Origin: Natranaerobius trueperi
GTDB lineage: Bacteria > Bacillota > Natranaerobiia > Natranaerobiales > Natranaerobiaceae
Assembly (NCBI RefSeq): GCF_002216005.1
Contig: NZ_NIQC01000018.1
Location: 1 to 51,557 of the forward strand
Direction of reading: 5' to 3'
DNA length: 51,557 nucleotides
The position numbers and the translations under genes are program-made. The notes under the pieces are model-generated. The model was not told where the DNA came from. It saw only the letters and a program-made list of their open reading frames with translations, and ran no database searches. Positions 1-7,797 of the stretch are shown here, piece by piece; position 1 is the first letter of the stretch, and the number at the start of each line of letters is the position of its first letter.

Positions 1-759
1 ACCGTTTTACGGACTTCTGGTACGGTCTGATTCCAATCTTCCCTTTAGCTTTGTAGAGGGAGAAGCCAAGAAACTTAAGTTTTAGTGGGCTTCCAGTTTT
101 GCTCTTTTCTCGGTTTACCTTAAGTTTGACATAGCCCCACTCTTTAAAAATTTGCGTATGAGTCGTATGATGGTTTCATCCTTTACTTGTTCCCTTACCA
201 TACCTATCAACAAGTCATGGTTCACAGTGTCAAAATATTTTGCTAGGTCTATGTCAACTGCATATTTGTAGCCCTGGGCGTAGTAATCTTTTGACCTTTT
301 GATCGCTTGTTGGGCATTGCGGTTTGGTCTAAACCCAAAGCTATTATCAGAAAATGTTGGTTCAAATATTGGCTGTAGTATTTGCACTAGTGCCTGTTGG
401 ACCATGCGGTCCACGACTGTTGGGACTCCAAGAAGTCTTACCCCACCATCAGGTTTAGGTATTTCTACTCGTCTGACTGGATGGGGTTTGTACTTCCCAC
501 TTCTCAAACTCTCTAGAAATTCATCCTTGTTCTCTTTTAGATATGGCATTAACTCATCGACTGTCATCCCGTCAACACCTGCTGCACCTCTGTTTTGCTT
601 TACTCTTTTGTAAGCTGAATTTAAATTTCCTGTGTGTAGTAATTTATCAAGTAAACTTTCTGCACCGTCTTCCTCGCTAGGTTCCAGTGAGTTAGTACTC
701 CGCGCTCCCTTGGTACTCTCTGGTTCCACCATACCCTCGTAAGGGTAACCTGTTTTCAC
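1..759 (-). pseudogene. ltrA: Group II intron reverse transcriptase/maturase, internally deleted
   Basis: The first 214 codons encode the N-terminal half of an intron RT, with motifs such as NRGAAGVDGM, VRRVEIPKPDGG, RLLGVPTVVDR and FGFRPNRNAQQAI, and the first catalytic Asp region YAVDIDLAKYFDTV. The frame then stops after MSNLR near 115. In another frame the sequence at about 1-140 continues with LKVNREKSKTGSP, KFLGFSLYKAKGKIG and RPYQKSVKR, which belong to a part of the RT far downstream. The segment between, which should carry the YADD active site, is missing. I infer an internal deletion with a frame change, so no active RT can be made. The C-terminus is beyond the window edge. Confidence 0.85.
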
Positions 760-1215
760 AGTTTTCTGCTCTCTTTACAGTATCTCACCTTCTCTCTAGT
801 TTAAAAGACTACCATTGTTCGGTCCTTCCCGTATCCGGTACTATGACCTCGGCTGACTTCTTACGGTTCAACCGTGCATCACCGCACGATTTGTCGCTGT
901 GGGTTGTTGGTTAAACCCTCTTGTCGGCACCCCCGTAAGACCTCCCCTGTTAAGAACGGTACCTTTCCTCTCATACATCTGCCACATTTACACCGTGGGG
1001 TTCGGGTGGTATTGGACTTTGTGTTGATATGCACACTCATCCACCCCACGTATGCCTTGTATGTGGTTTCTGTTCGCCAGACCGAGAGTTTGCATTAGGC
1101 TTCCTTCAGACTCCACCTCGCGATGGACGCCCTTGCCATCTGCTAACAGTTCCTACCACCAAGCCTGTAGCGGACTTTCACCGCCTAGACACCGCCCATG
1201 CAGGGCAAACAAAAT
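1..1215 (-). mobile_element. Group II intron relic (partial, 3' end outside window)
   Basis: This is a group II intron in the same direction as aroE, with its ORF at 1-759 and its structured 5' RNA part at about 760-1215. The non-coding part reads as typical domain I sequence on the minus strand, including GCCCTGCATGGGCGGTG near 1206 and GTGCGGTGATGCACGG near 884, followed by the run-up to the RT start. The first intron bases follow directly on the T-tract of the aroE terminator, a placement known for bacterial class C introns. I do not see a clean GTGYG 5' end, so the boundary is approximate and the 5' end may be lost. The 3' end lies outside the window. Confidence 0.8.
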
Positions 1216-1240
1216 AAAGGGCCTTATAAAAGGGCCCTTT
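1216..1240 (-). terminator. Rho-independent terminator of aroE
   Basis: A GC-rich hairpin (AAAGGGCC with GGGCCCTTT) is followed on the minus strand by ATTTTGTTTT. It overlaps the aroE stop codon. The group II intron starts directly behind it. Confidence 0.8.
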
Positions 1241-2063
1241 TCATTGTCTTTATTGGTGGTTTTACACCAGTCCATTTTTCAAAAGATAAAACACCCTGAT
1301 ATAAAAGCATAGTTTTGCCATCCATAGTTTTAATATCAACTTCTTCAAGTGCCTTAAAGTATTTAGATAACATTTTTCCATACCTTATATCAATAAATAT
1401 TTGACATGTATTCGAATTATTAATTAGGCTATCAATTATTCTAGGTGGTGGATCCACAGGTAATGTGTTAATAATAATATCAAAATTTGATATTATTCTA
1501 AAAACTTCATTTAATGGATATGACTTAATATTTTTCATTGTTACTTCTTCTAAGTCTTGAGTTAATAATTCTGCGTTCAATAATGTCCTATTAGCTATGG
1601 TCAAATCACACTCATAGTTTTTCATCAAAGAGTAACTAATTGCTCTAGCAGCTCCACCCGCTCCCAACAAAAGTATTTTTTCATTTTCAATGTTCAATTT
1701 ATTTGCTATAAGAGCTCTTACAAACCCAAAACCATCAGTATTATCACCTATAAGTTCACCTTCATTATTTATAATAGTATTTACTGCACCAATAAAGTGG
1801 GCCTCATTTGTTAATCGATCTACAAAATCACAAACTTGTTTTTTAAAAGGAACTGTTATATTAGCTCCTCTAAAATCCATTGTTTTTATACCTGTAATAG
1901 CTTCTTCTAATTTTCTTTTATCTACTTCAAAAGCAAAGTAAAACCAATTCATTTTCAGTTCATCAAACGCTATATTATGCATTATTGGTGACAATGAATG
2001 CTTAACTGGATTTCCAAATAAAGCAACAATTTTTGGTTTAATTAGACTATTCTCTTCGTGCAT
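1224..2063 (-). CDS. aroE: Shikimate dehydrogenase AroE
   Basis: This enzyme makes shikimate by NADPH-dependent reduction of 3-dehydroshikimate in aromatic amino acid synthesis. The 279-residue protein has the substrate-binding SLSP motif near the N-terminus (GNPVKHSLSPIMHN), the catalytic Lys in NITVPFKKQV and the catalytic Asp in NTDGFGF. It also has the nucleotide-binding loop LLGAGGAARAIS, an NRT motif and the C-terminal YQGVLSFEKWTG. The frame is open further upstream, but I chose the ATG at 2063: it sits behind AAAGGAGA at good spacing and starts where the family starts. It overlaps the 3' end of the upstream permease gene by 17 bases, so the two are probably cotranscribed. Confidence 0.93.
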   Translation of the reverse strand: MHEENSLIKPKIVALFGNPVKHSLSPIMHNIAFDELKMNWFYFAFEVDKRKLEEAITGIKTMDFRGANITVPFKKQVCDFVDRLTNEAHFIGAVNTIINNEGELIGDNTDGFGFVRALIANKLNIENEKILLLGAGGAARAISYSLMKNYECDLTIANRTLLNAELLTQDLEEVTMKNIKSYPLNEVFRIISNFDIIINTLPVDPPPRIIDSLINNSNTCQIFIDIRYGKMLSKYFKALEEVDIKTMDGKTMLLYQGVLSFEKWTGVKPPIKTMKRALL

Positions 2064-3402
2064 ATGTGTTCTCTCCTTTGTAGTATATACTTTTAGTTTT
2101 AGATCTCTTATGGTAGTATAACTTGCTTCCATAGAAGTATATAGTCCCAATACTAATCCATAAAATAATAGAGTTCAATACCATTGAATCCTCAATAAAA
2201 GTAAAAACAGCTAGACATAAAACCGCTATAATTGTAAATATTGACAAAAATATTAGAAGTACTGGTTTTAAGGTGAAAGGAGCTTCTTTTAATTTTTGAG
2301 GTTCAACTTTCAATATTTTTAACCCAGCACCAGCAACTAAAGCCATCCCAATTAATGTAACTAGAGAGTTAATTGCACCAAGATATAAAATTGACAAATC
2401 TAATAAAACTATAATTACTCCTAAAACATATATCAAAAAGAGAGAAATACCTGGCACATTATATTTGTTTTTATTAGCTAATATTTTAGGCATATATCCA
2501 TCTTGGGACAAACTGGCTAACAAACGACTACTAGCAGCATAAATAGAATTAATTGGCATTATAACAGCAACAACACCGCTAATTTGAATAAAATAAAAAA
2601 AATCAGTAGGTAATATTTTATGAGCCGCTTGAGCTAGATTTGGTTCTTTATTAATAATGGTATCCCATCCAAGAGCTCCTGAAAAAACTAAAGTAGTAGA
2701 TAAATATAAAAGTCCTATGATTATAGAAGCAATAATTATTGCTCGTGGAATATTTTTATCGGATTCTTCAATTTCATCACCAATTTCTGCTACAAAATAC
2801 ATACCTGTATAAGCAAAAAAGGCTGTTAATGCACCACCGAATATAGCTCCTATTCCTGCCTCTGTCATCGGAAAAAGATTATTAGCTTCAATTTCAGAAA
2901 ATCCACCACCAGAAAACAGTACTAAACCCGAAATAACTATAGTAACCAAAATACTTTGAACTATTTGGGTAGTTCGAATACCTAGTAAATTTACAATAAA
3001 AAAAATAGTTAAAATAGTAGCTGCAATCAATCGGTTACTTAATCCAAGTGGATTTTGATAGTATTCAGTAAATCCACTTGCCATAAGTGCCAAACCATAA
3101 AAGGAAGTCAGGAATCGTAACCATCCCATTAAAAAACCAATCATTTCAGGATAAAACATTTTAGCATACCTATAAGTAGCTGCAGTGGTCGGATAAACAG
3201 CAGAAACTTGAGCATAACAAAATGAAGAGGTGGTAGCTATTAATAAAGCTATTAAATATGAAATTAATAATCCAGGTCCTACATTTACGGCGAGGGGACC
3301 AATAATAATGTAAATTCCTGCACCTACCACCGTTCCTACTATCATTATTACTGCACCAACTAAACTGATTTTTTGGTCATTTACTTGAGTAATCAAAATC
3401 AC
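2047..3402 (-). CDS. APC-family amino acid permease
   Basis: This is a polytopic inner-membrane protein of 451 residues with about 12 hydrophobic segments. The first segment carries the APC signature GTVVGAGIYIIIGP, the unwound substrate-binding helix of amino acid/polyamine/organocation transporters. Later pieces (AIFGGALTAFFAYTGM, DEIEESDKNIPRAI, YAASSRLLASLSQDGYMP) also match the family. The substrate cannot be told. The start is uncertain: GTG at 3402 has only a weak purine-rich site, and a TTG at 3396 lies close behind GAGGTG. It is upstream of and overlaps aroE. No aromatic-specific residue is evident, so a link to aromatic amino acid uptake is only a guess. Confidence 0.88.
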   Translation of the reverse strand: MILITQVNDQKISLVGAVIMIVGTVVGAGIYIIIGPLAVNVGPGLLISYLIALLIATTSSFCYAQVSAVYPTTAATYRYAKMFYPEMIGFLMGWLRFLTSFYGLALMASGFTEYYQNPLGLSNRLIAATILTIFFIVNLLGIRTTQIVQSILVTIVISGLVLFSGGGFSEIEANNLFPMTEAGIGAIFGGALTAFFAYTGMYFVAEIGDEIEESDKNIPRAIIIASIIIGLLYLSTTLVFSGALGWDTIINKEPNLAQAAHKILPTDFFYFIQISGVVAVIMPINSIYAASSRLLASLSQDGYMPKILANKNKYNVPGISLFLIYVLGVIIVLLDLSILYLGAINSLVTLIGMALVAGAGLKILKVEPQKLKEAPFTLKPVLLIFLSIFTIIAVLCLAVFTFIEDSMVLNSIILWISIGTIYFYGSKLYYHKRSKTKSIYYKGENTYARRE

Positions 3403-3503
3403 CTCTTTTCTTCTTTAACTAATCAAACTAAAAGAAAAAACTTTTTAAACAAGGAGTTACTTAGATCCTTTAAATATTAGACTCTAAAAAATAAAGACAT
3501 TTT

Positions 3504-3807
3504 TTATAACTCAGGTAAATCATCTGATATTCTAGAGATAATAATATTTCTCTAACAACAGTTCATCAACGAATTAACTCCAGCTTTTATTAATCCTTCT
3601 TTAATTACCCAAAAACAAGTTGTATTCCTGATAACACATTTGCTGATATCAACACCAAAGGACCGTGAAACAGATTACAGCTATTCAAGCGTATTTTTGG
3701 TTCACTCTTAATTCTACTTGATACCCTGCTTCTTATAATCGATAATAGGGATATCAAAATTCATGCTCTTCATGCAACTTATCACCCATACTACTATCTT
3801 TTTCAAG
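3504..3807 (-). pseudogene. DJ-1/PfpI family protein, decayed remnant
   Basis: On the minus strand, pieces of a DJ-1/PfpI protein are still readable in order. An N-terminal piece reads MGDKLHEEHEF, stop, YPYYRL, stop, EAGYQVELRV. It is followed by IAVIC and HGPLVLISANVLSG in shifted frames. The C-terminal part reads KEGLIKAGVNS and IISRISDDLPEL before a TAA at 3504. In the family the nucleophile Cys sits in AICHGP, matching the IAVIC/HGP region here. The middle of the protein is missing and there are several stops and shifts, so it is dead. No other gene was seen between the permease and the next small gene. Confidence 0.65.
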
Positions 3808-3847
3808 TAATTTTCGATAACAAAAATATTTTCCTTTTACAAAAAGT

Positions 3848-3873
3848 GAACACTTACATTTAAGCAAGTGTTC
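3848..3873 (-). terminator. Terminator of the 3879-4148 gene
   Basis: On the minus strand GAACACTT pairs with AAGTGTTC, and the stem is followed by ACTTTTTG. It lies just downstream of the small gene's stop. Confidence 0.65.
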
Positions 3874-3878
3874 TTTAT

Positions 3879-4148
3879 TTATAGATATTCACTAATATCT
3901 ATAACTTTACTATTATCTGATTCTTCCACGGTTTCATTTGTGTTTTCCCATTCAAAATAAAGTTTTACTATTATAGCATTTTCTTTAATTGTTAACCCCA
4001 CATCATACAATCGATAGTTTTTAAGCTCTTTACGCTCTTCTCTAACCTTATTAATAAATATCTTTATTCTCTCAAAAAAATATTCTTCTTCTGCAATTTC
4101 ACTCGGAGTATATGGAATTAATTCAGTAACCGAAATCTGATTTTGCAC
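3879..4148 (-). CDS. Small protein of unknown function, paralog A
   Basis: I do not recognise this family. The 89-residue protein is acidic and soluble, with no membrane segment. It is clearly related to the product at 4887-5150: both share ISVTELIPY, then an EEYF block, a helical FI-KV--ER--LK-YRL stretch, DVG, and VKLYF near the end, while the C-termini differ. The start is a GTG behind GGGGGAGGGAAAAAA. A CCGGTTT/AAACCGG inverted repeat lies directly upstream of that ribosome binding site. It is the last gene of the run sigK - paralog B - yqeG - paralog A, which suggests but does not prove a sporulation-period role. Confidence 0.75.
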   Translation of the reverse strand: MQNQISVTELIPYTPSEIAEEEYFFERIKIFINKVREERKELKNYRLYDVGLTIKENAIIVKLYFEWENTNETVEESDNSKVIDISEYL

Positions 4149-4161
4149 TTTTTTCCCTCCC

Positions 4162-4186
4162 CCGGTTTAGATTTTTTAAAAACCGG
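4162..4186 (-). promoter_or_regulatory. Leader inverted repeat next to RBS of paralog A
   Basis: On the minus strand CCGGTTT, 11 bases and AAACCGG form a stem whose 3' arm runs straight into the GGGGGAGGG ribosome binding site. Paralog B has the same layout with a different stem sequence (CCGGGT/ACCCGG). Conservation of pairing rather than sequence argues for an RNA structure. Confidence 0.5.
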
Positions 4187-4203
4187 ATATCTTGGGTTAT
4201 AAA

Positions 4204-4698
4204 TTACGATTGTTTTGTAATCTTCCTTAAAATAAGACGCTCAGCTGTTCTTAAAACTTTCGTACCTAAGAATTCTTTATCATCAATTGGAACAACTAAA
4301 ACAGTAAACATACCCATTCTATTTCCTCCTAGTACATCTGTAAATACTTGATCTCCTATAACAGCAACTTCTTCAGGTGGAAGACCTAACTGGTTTAACG
4401 CACATTGAAACGACTTCCTTCGTGGTTTATTTGCATTTGGTATTGCAGGCAGCCCTACCTTCTCCGCAAAATTATAAACTCTACTATTCTTGTTATTAGA
4501 TACTATAATTAGTTTAATATTTCTTTTCTTTGCTTCTCTTAACCAATTCTCAAGTTGTTCAGTTAATCTTTTATCTTTCCAAGCTATCAAAGTATTGTCT
4601 AGATCTGTAATTATTCCTTTAATTCCGTTATGTGATAATTTATCAAAATCTATACTAAATATAGATTCTAAATATAAATCCGGGTATAATAATTTCAT
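4204..4698 (-). CDS. yqeG: YqeG family HAD-IIIA phosphatase
   Basis: This is a cytosolic HAD-superfamily phosphatase of 164 residues. Motif I is visible as DLDNTLIAWKD, with both catalytic Asp residues. Motif II is in IIVSNN, and motif III is in VIGDQVFTDVLGGNRMGM. Length and architecture match Firmicute YqeG, whose relatives include phosphatidylglycerophosphate phosphatases. The substrate in this organism is not shown by the sequence. I chose the ATG at 4698 because GGAGTG lies six bases upstream; an in-frame GTG at 4707 overlaps that site. It is sandwiched between the two paralogous small genes rather than next to aroE as in some Bacilli, though aroE is nearby. Confidence 0.9.
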   Translation of the reverse strand: MKLLYPDLYLESIFSIDFDKLSHNGIKGIITDLDNTLIAWKDKRLTEQLENWLREAKKRNIKLIIVSNNKNSRVYNFAEKVGLPAIPNANKPRRKSFQCALNQLGLPPEEVAVIGDQVFTDVLGGNRMGMFTVLVVPIDDKEFLGTKVLRTAERLILRKITKQS

Positions 4699-4833
4699 TG
4701 ATTTCACTCCAGTTCATATCAAATTATATATTTATCTTACTTTCATAATTTATTCACTATAGTCACCTTAATATCCTCCTAAGAAGAGAATCTATTCATG
4801 TATTTTTTTATTTTTTGTTGTTATTTTTTGCGC

Positions 4834-4892
4834 TTTCCCGGGAAATTACCTAAGTAAAAGAAGTACCTGACTTACAGGTACTTCTTTTACTT
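4834..4892. repeat. Long perfect hairpin plus short palindrome at the 3' end of paralog B
   Basis: An 18-base perfect stem (4852-4869 with 4875-4892) with a five-base loop covers the stop codon of paralog B. It is followed on the minus strand by the palindrome TTTCCCGGGAAA (4834-4845). There is no proper T-tract directly after the long stem. It may therefore act as an mRNA 3' stabiliser, a weak terminator, or a protein site rather than a classical terminator. Confidence 0.55.
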
Positions 4893-5150
4893 ACGAATAT
4901 CAAAAAAGTTGATTATCTTGTTTGTATTACTATCATTATCAGAGTCTTTTTTGAAATATAGTTTAACTAATAACCCATCATCATGTGGCTTAAAACCGAC
5001 ATCCTTTAATCTATAGTCTTTTAAATCCTCTCGTTCTTGTTTTACTTTTTCAATAAATGACTTTATCTGTACCATAAAATATTCTTCTTTTCCGATAAGC
5101 TCATCAGGATAATAAGGTATTAACTCAGTAACAGAGATATCATGTGTCAC
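4887..5150 (-). CDS. Small protein of unknown function, paralog B
   Basis: This 87-residue soluble protein is a paralog of the product of 3879-4148. Shared blocks are ISVTELIPY at the N-terminus, EEYF, the charged helix ending LKDYRLKDVGF, and LLVKLYF. The C-terminal 20 residues are unrelated and Asn/Asp-rich. The start is GTG behind GGGGAGGGAAAATA. It lies 68 bases downstream of sigK in the same direction and 188 bases upstream of yqeG. The function is unknown and I find no known motif; a duplication with yqeG caught in between is the simplest history. Confidence 0.75.
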   Translation of the reverse strand: MTHDISVTELIPYYPDELIGKEEYFMVQIKSFIEKVKQEREDLKDYRLKDVGFKPHDDGLLVKLYFKKDSDNDSNTNKIINFFDIRK

Positions 5151-5162
5151 TATTTTCCCTCC

Positions 5163-5195
5163 CCGGGTCTCCTTTTTTTACCATAACATACCCGG
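5163..5195 (-). promoter_or_regulatory. Leader inverted repeat next to RBS of paralog B
   Basis: On the minus strand CCGGGT, 21 bases and ACCCGG form a stem ending at GGGGAGGG, the ribosome binding site. It is the counterpart of the CCGGTTT/AAACCGG stem of paralog A. Confidence 0.5.
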
Positions 5196-5218
5196 AAACA
5201 TATGGTATTATTCATCTG

Positions 5219-5923
5219 TTACTCCTGTTGACTAGATTCTAATAAATTTCCGATTTTATTTAGAACACGCTTTTCTATTCTAGATACATAAGAACGTGAG
5301 ATTCCTAAGCTATTAGCCACTTCTTTTTGAGTCATACGAGCTTGATTAGTAAGTCCAAAGCGCCATTCTAATATTTTACGTTCTCTTGGTTTTAATGTTT
5401 TTATTATTTCTCTTAATTTATCTTTATCAAGAGTAAGTGTTACTTGATCTATAACAACATCTGCATCAGAACCTAAAATGTCAAATAAAGTTATTTCATT
5501 CCCTTCTTTATCTACCCCTATTGGGTCTTCTAAATGGGATTCTGTCCTTTTCTTTTTAGTAGCTCTAAAATGCATTAATATTTCATTTTCTATACACCTA
5601 GCTGCATAGGTTGCTAACCGGGTCCCCTTATTACTATTAAATGTATTAATTGCCTTTATTAAACCAATAGTTCCAATTGAGATCAGATCTTCTGTATCTT
5701 CTCCACTATTATTTTCATATTTTTTTATAACATGAGCAACAAGTCTTAAATTTCTTTCAATAAGAACTTCTCTAGCTCTCTCATCTCCTTGTTCTAAAAG
5801 TTTTAAATATTTTTTTTCGTCCTCTTTTGATAATGGTTTAGGAAATGAATTACTACTTATATACGAAACTAATAAAGAAATTTCTTTTAATATAATTGCT
5901 ATCAAACTAACTATTGGTAACAT
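5219..5923 (-). CDS. sigK: RNA polymerase sporulation sigma factor, pro-sigma-K
   Basis: This is the late mother-cell sigma factor, made as an inactive membrane-bound precursor. The 234-residue protein begins with a hydrophobic pro-sequence (MLPIVSLIAIILKEISLLV) and then FPKPLSKEDEKKYL, as in SigK. Region 2 is seen in NLRLVAHVIKKYEN and EDLISIGTIGLIKAI, and region 4 has the helix-turn-helix KEVANSLGISRSYVSRIEKR. The gene is continuous, with no skin-type element. The ATG follows a strong AGGAGGTG. Upstream, CATATAATA resembles a sigma-E/sigma-K minus-10 box, and an inverted repeat surrounds the ribosome binding site. A BofC-like gene in this window is a plausible regulator of its processing. 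Confidence 0.95.
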   Translation of the reverse strand: MLPIVSLIAIILKEISLLVSYISSNSFPKPLSKEDEKKYLKLLEQGDERAREVLIERNLRLVAHVIKKYENNSGEDTEDLISIGTIGLIKAINTFNSNKGTRLATYAARCIENEILMHFRATKKKRTESHLEDPIGVDKEGNEITLFDILGSDADVVIDQVTLTLDKDKLREIIKTLKPRERKILEWRFGLTNQARMTQKEVANSLGISRSYVSRIEKRVLNKIGNLLESSQQE

Positions 5924-5924
5924 T

Positions 5925-5976
5925 AAGTGGTACCACCTCCTAAAAAAGTAATAACTGGGGTACCACTTATTATATG
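5925..5976 (-). promoter_or_regulatory. sigK leader: inverted repeat over the RBS and sigma-E/K-like minus-10
   Basis: AAGTGGTACC (5959-5968 on the minus strand) is repeated inverted as GGTACCACTT (5925-5934), one base before the ATG, and the second arm overlaps the AGGAGGTG site. Just upstream lies CATATAATA (5968-5976), close to the CATANNNTA minus-10 of sigma-K promoters. If that promoter is used, transcription would start inside the first arm, so the repeat would then be a DNA operator rather than an RNA hairpin. Which applies cannot be decided here. Confidence 0.45.
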
Positions 5977-6023
5977 GTCAAAATTCGATTTTGTGCCTGT
6001 CTTATCACTTTTATTTTAAATCT

Positions 6024-6581
6024 TTAAGTTTCAAGCTTGTATTTCTCTCTTCCCTGGATATATAAGTCATTACCATATATGTCATTAATTACTGTTACGG
6101 GAAATTGCTCCACTTCTAGCTTTCTAATAGCTTCAGTACCTAGATCTTTATATAAAATAATTTTAGAATGTTTGATTGTTTTCTTAAGATAAGCTCCAGC
6201 TCCTCCTACCGCTGCCATATAAACACCATTATATTTTTTTAAACCTTCTTTAACTTCCTGGGATCGATTTCCTTTACCAATAAAACCTTTTACACCTTGT
6301 TTTAATAAATGATTTGTATATAAATCCATCCGTCCACTAGTGGTTGGTCCTGCCGAGCCAATTACTTCTCCTGGTTTATTTTTGGTAGGTCCAACATAAT
6401 AAATCATCTTTCCTTCTAAGTCTAAAGGTAACTCTCCATATTGTTCTAGATGATTTATCATACGTTTATGTGCTGCATCTCTAGCAGTTATTATAGTACC
6501 AGTGATTGCAATCTTATCACCTGCTTTAAGGTCTTGTAATTGTTCAGTACTAATAGGGGGGGTGATTTTTTTATATATCAT
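6024..6581 (-). CDS. Class I fumarate hydratase, beta (C-terminal) subunit
   Basis: This is the smaller half of the oxygen-sensitive [4Fe-4S] fumarase, which interconverts fumarate and malate; the related L-tartrate dehydratase cannot be excluded. The 185 residues contain the family blocks KAGDKIAITGTIITARDAAH, GSAGPTTSGRMDLYTNHLL and GVKGFIGKGN. Only 18 bases separate it from the upstream alpha subunit, so they form an operon. An RBS with the AGGAGG core precedes the ATG. In anaerobes such split fumarases serve an incomplete TCA cycle or fumarate/malate interconversion. Confidence 0.9.
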   Translation of the reverse strand: MIYKKITPPISTEQLQDLKAGDKIAITGTIITARDAAHKRMINHLEQYGELPLDLEGKMIYYVGPTKNKPGEVIGSAGPTTSGRMDLYTNHLLKQGVKGFIGKGNRSQEVKEGLKKYNGVYMAAVGGAGAYLKKTIKHSKIILYKDLGTEAIRKLEVEQFPVTVINDIYGNDLYIQGREKYKLET

Positions 6582-6599
6582 CTTTTATCCTCCTTATTG

Positions 6600-7427
6600 T
6601 TAAATGTATCGAGTAGTATGTCGAGCAGTGTGACAATTGAGGTTAACAGCTATAGGTAAGCTAGCAATATGGCAAGAATATGTTAAGATATTAACATCAA
6701 GGGCAGTCATTCTGCCACCAAACCCTTGTGGACCAATGCCTAATTTGTTAATTTCATCTAGAAGTTCTTTTTCAAGCTCATGATTAGTCTGCCCTACAGG
6801 TTGTAATAAAGCTTTTTTAGCTAAATAAGCTGCGTATTCAAAATTACCACCAATACCTACTCCAACAATGATAGGTGGACAAGGATTAGCCCCTGCTTTT
6901 TCTATTGTCTCTATTACAAAATCTATAATCCCTTTTTTACCATCTGATGGTTTTAACATTGCTAATCTACTCATATTCTCGCTCCCGCCACCTTTAGGTG
7001 CTATTGTTATCTTAATCTTATCACCAGGAACTAATTCTGTATGTATAATGGGTGGTGTATTATCTTGAGTGTTAACTCTATTTAATGGATCTTTTACCAT
7101 AGACTTTCGCAAATATCCCTGTTCATACCCTTGGCTTACTCCTTGATATACAGCTTTTTTAAGATCTCCTCCTACTAGATGTACATCTTGACCTATCTCT
7201 ATAAAGACCACTGCTATTCCAGTATCTTGACAAAGAGGTGTTAGATCTTTTTTAGCATATTCGGCATTTTGAAGTAATTGATTAAATACCTCTTTACCAA
7301 TCTTAGACTCTTCTATTTCTCGACCTTTTTTCAAAGCACATTGAAGATCATCATTTAAAGTTAAATTGCTCTCTATACACATTTCTTTTACCAGATTGGT
7401 TATTTGAGTTACATCTATCTCACGCAA
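6600..7427 (-). CDS. Class I fumarate hydratase, alpha (N-terminal) subunit
   Basis: This 275-residue subunit carries the Fe-S cluster domain of two-subunit class I fumarase. Candidate cluster cysteines lie in TPLCQDTGIAVVF, GANPCPPIIVGVGIGG and the C-terminal TYSCHIASLPIAVN. QDNTPPIIHTELV and GGGSENMSRLAMLKPSDG are also typical. I chose the TTG at 7427 (giving MREIDVTQI) because it lies eight bases behind AGGAG and matches the usual start of the family; a GTG at 7436 overlaps that RBS. It precedes the beta subunit with 18 bases between. Confidence 0.9.
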   Translation of the reverse strand: MREIDVTQITNLVKEMCIESNLTLNDDLQCALKKGREIEESKIGKEVFNQLLQNAEYAKKDLTPLCQDTGIAVVFIEIGQDVHLVGGDLKKAVYQGVSQGYEQGYLRKSMVKDPLNRVNTQDNTPPIIHTELVPGDKIKITIAPKGGGSENMSRLAMLKPSDGKKGIIDFVIETIEKAGANPCPPIIVGVGIGGNFEYAAYLAKKALLQPVGQTNHELEKELLDEINKLGIGPQGFGGRMTALDVNILTYSCHIASLPIAVNLNCHTARHTTRYI

Positions 7428-7797
7428 AAAAACCACTCCTATCTAAAATATTAGTGAGAATTCACAAATCCACAGCTCATTTTCTTAATTTTCGATAAAT
7501 TCTAAAATTTTATCCTTGTGACGATAGCTCTTTACATATTCGTTATATCGTACTAAACTCCTTTATACTATTTAAAAAAACAGTGATTATAATAACACTA
7601 ATCTCATAAGTTAGATTAAAATGACCTTACCACCTCTATAACTGTCTTACTTTACAATAGTGGATAAATTCATTCATGTCAACTTAAAGGTAAAAGGTAC
7701 CTTCTTAATTGACTCTATTTACTTATATATTTATATGGTACAATATTAAATAAAAACGAATATACTAATGTGAAAGTACTACAAAGGGGAGTTAGCT
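7428..7797. other. Intergenic region between divergent genes
   Basis: This AT-rich gap of 370 bases separates the fumarase operon (leftward) from the DUF6391 gene (rightward) and must hold both promoters. TTGACT near 7709 and TACAAT near 7739 are present, but 24 bases apart, which is too far for one sigma-A promoter. I see no gene, repeat or riboswitch here. Confidence 0.5.

Noticed and set aside
874-1312. Three short plus-strand open frames of 60-90 codons
   Set aside because: They lie antisense to the structured RNA part of the group II intron and have no ribosome binding sites.
7700-7745. Sigma-A promoter for the DUF6391 gene from TTGACT and TACAAT
   Set aside because: The two boxes are 24 bases apart, too far for one promoter.
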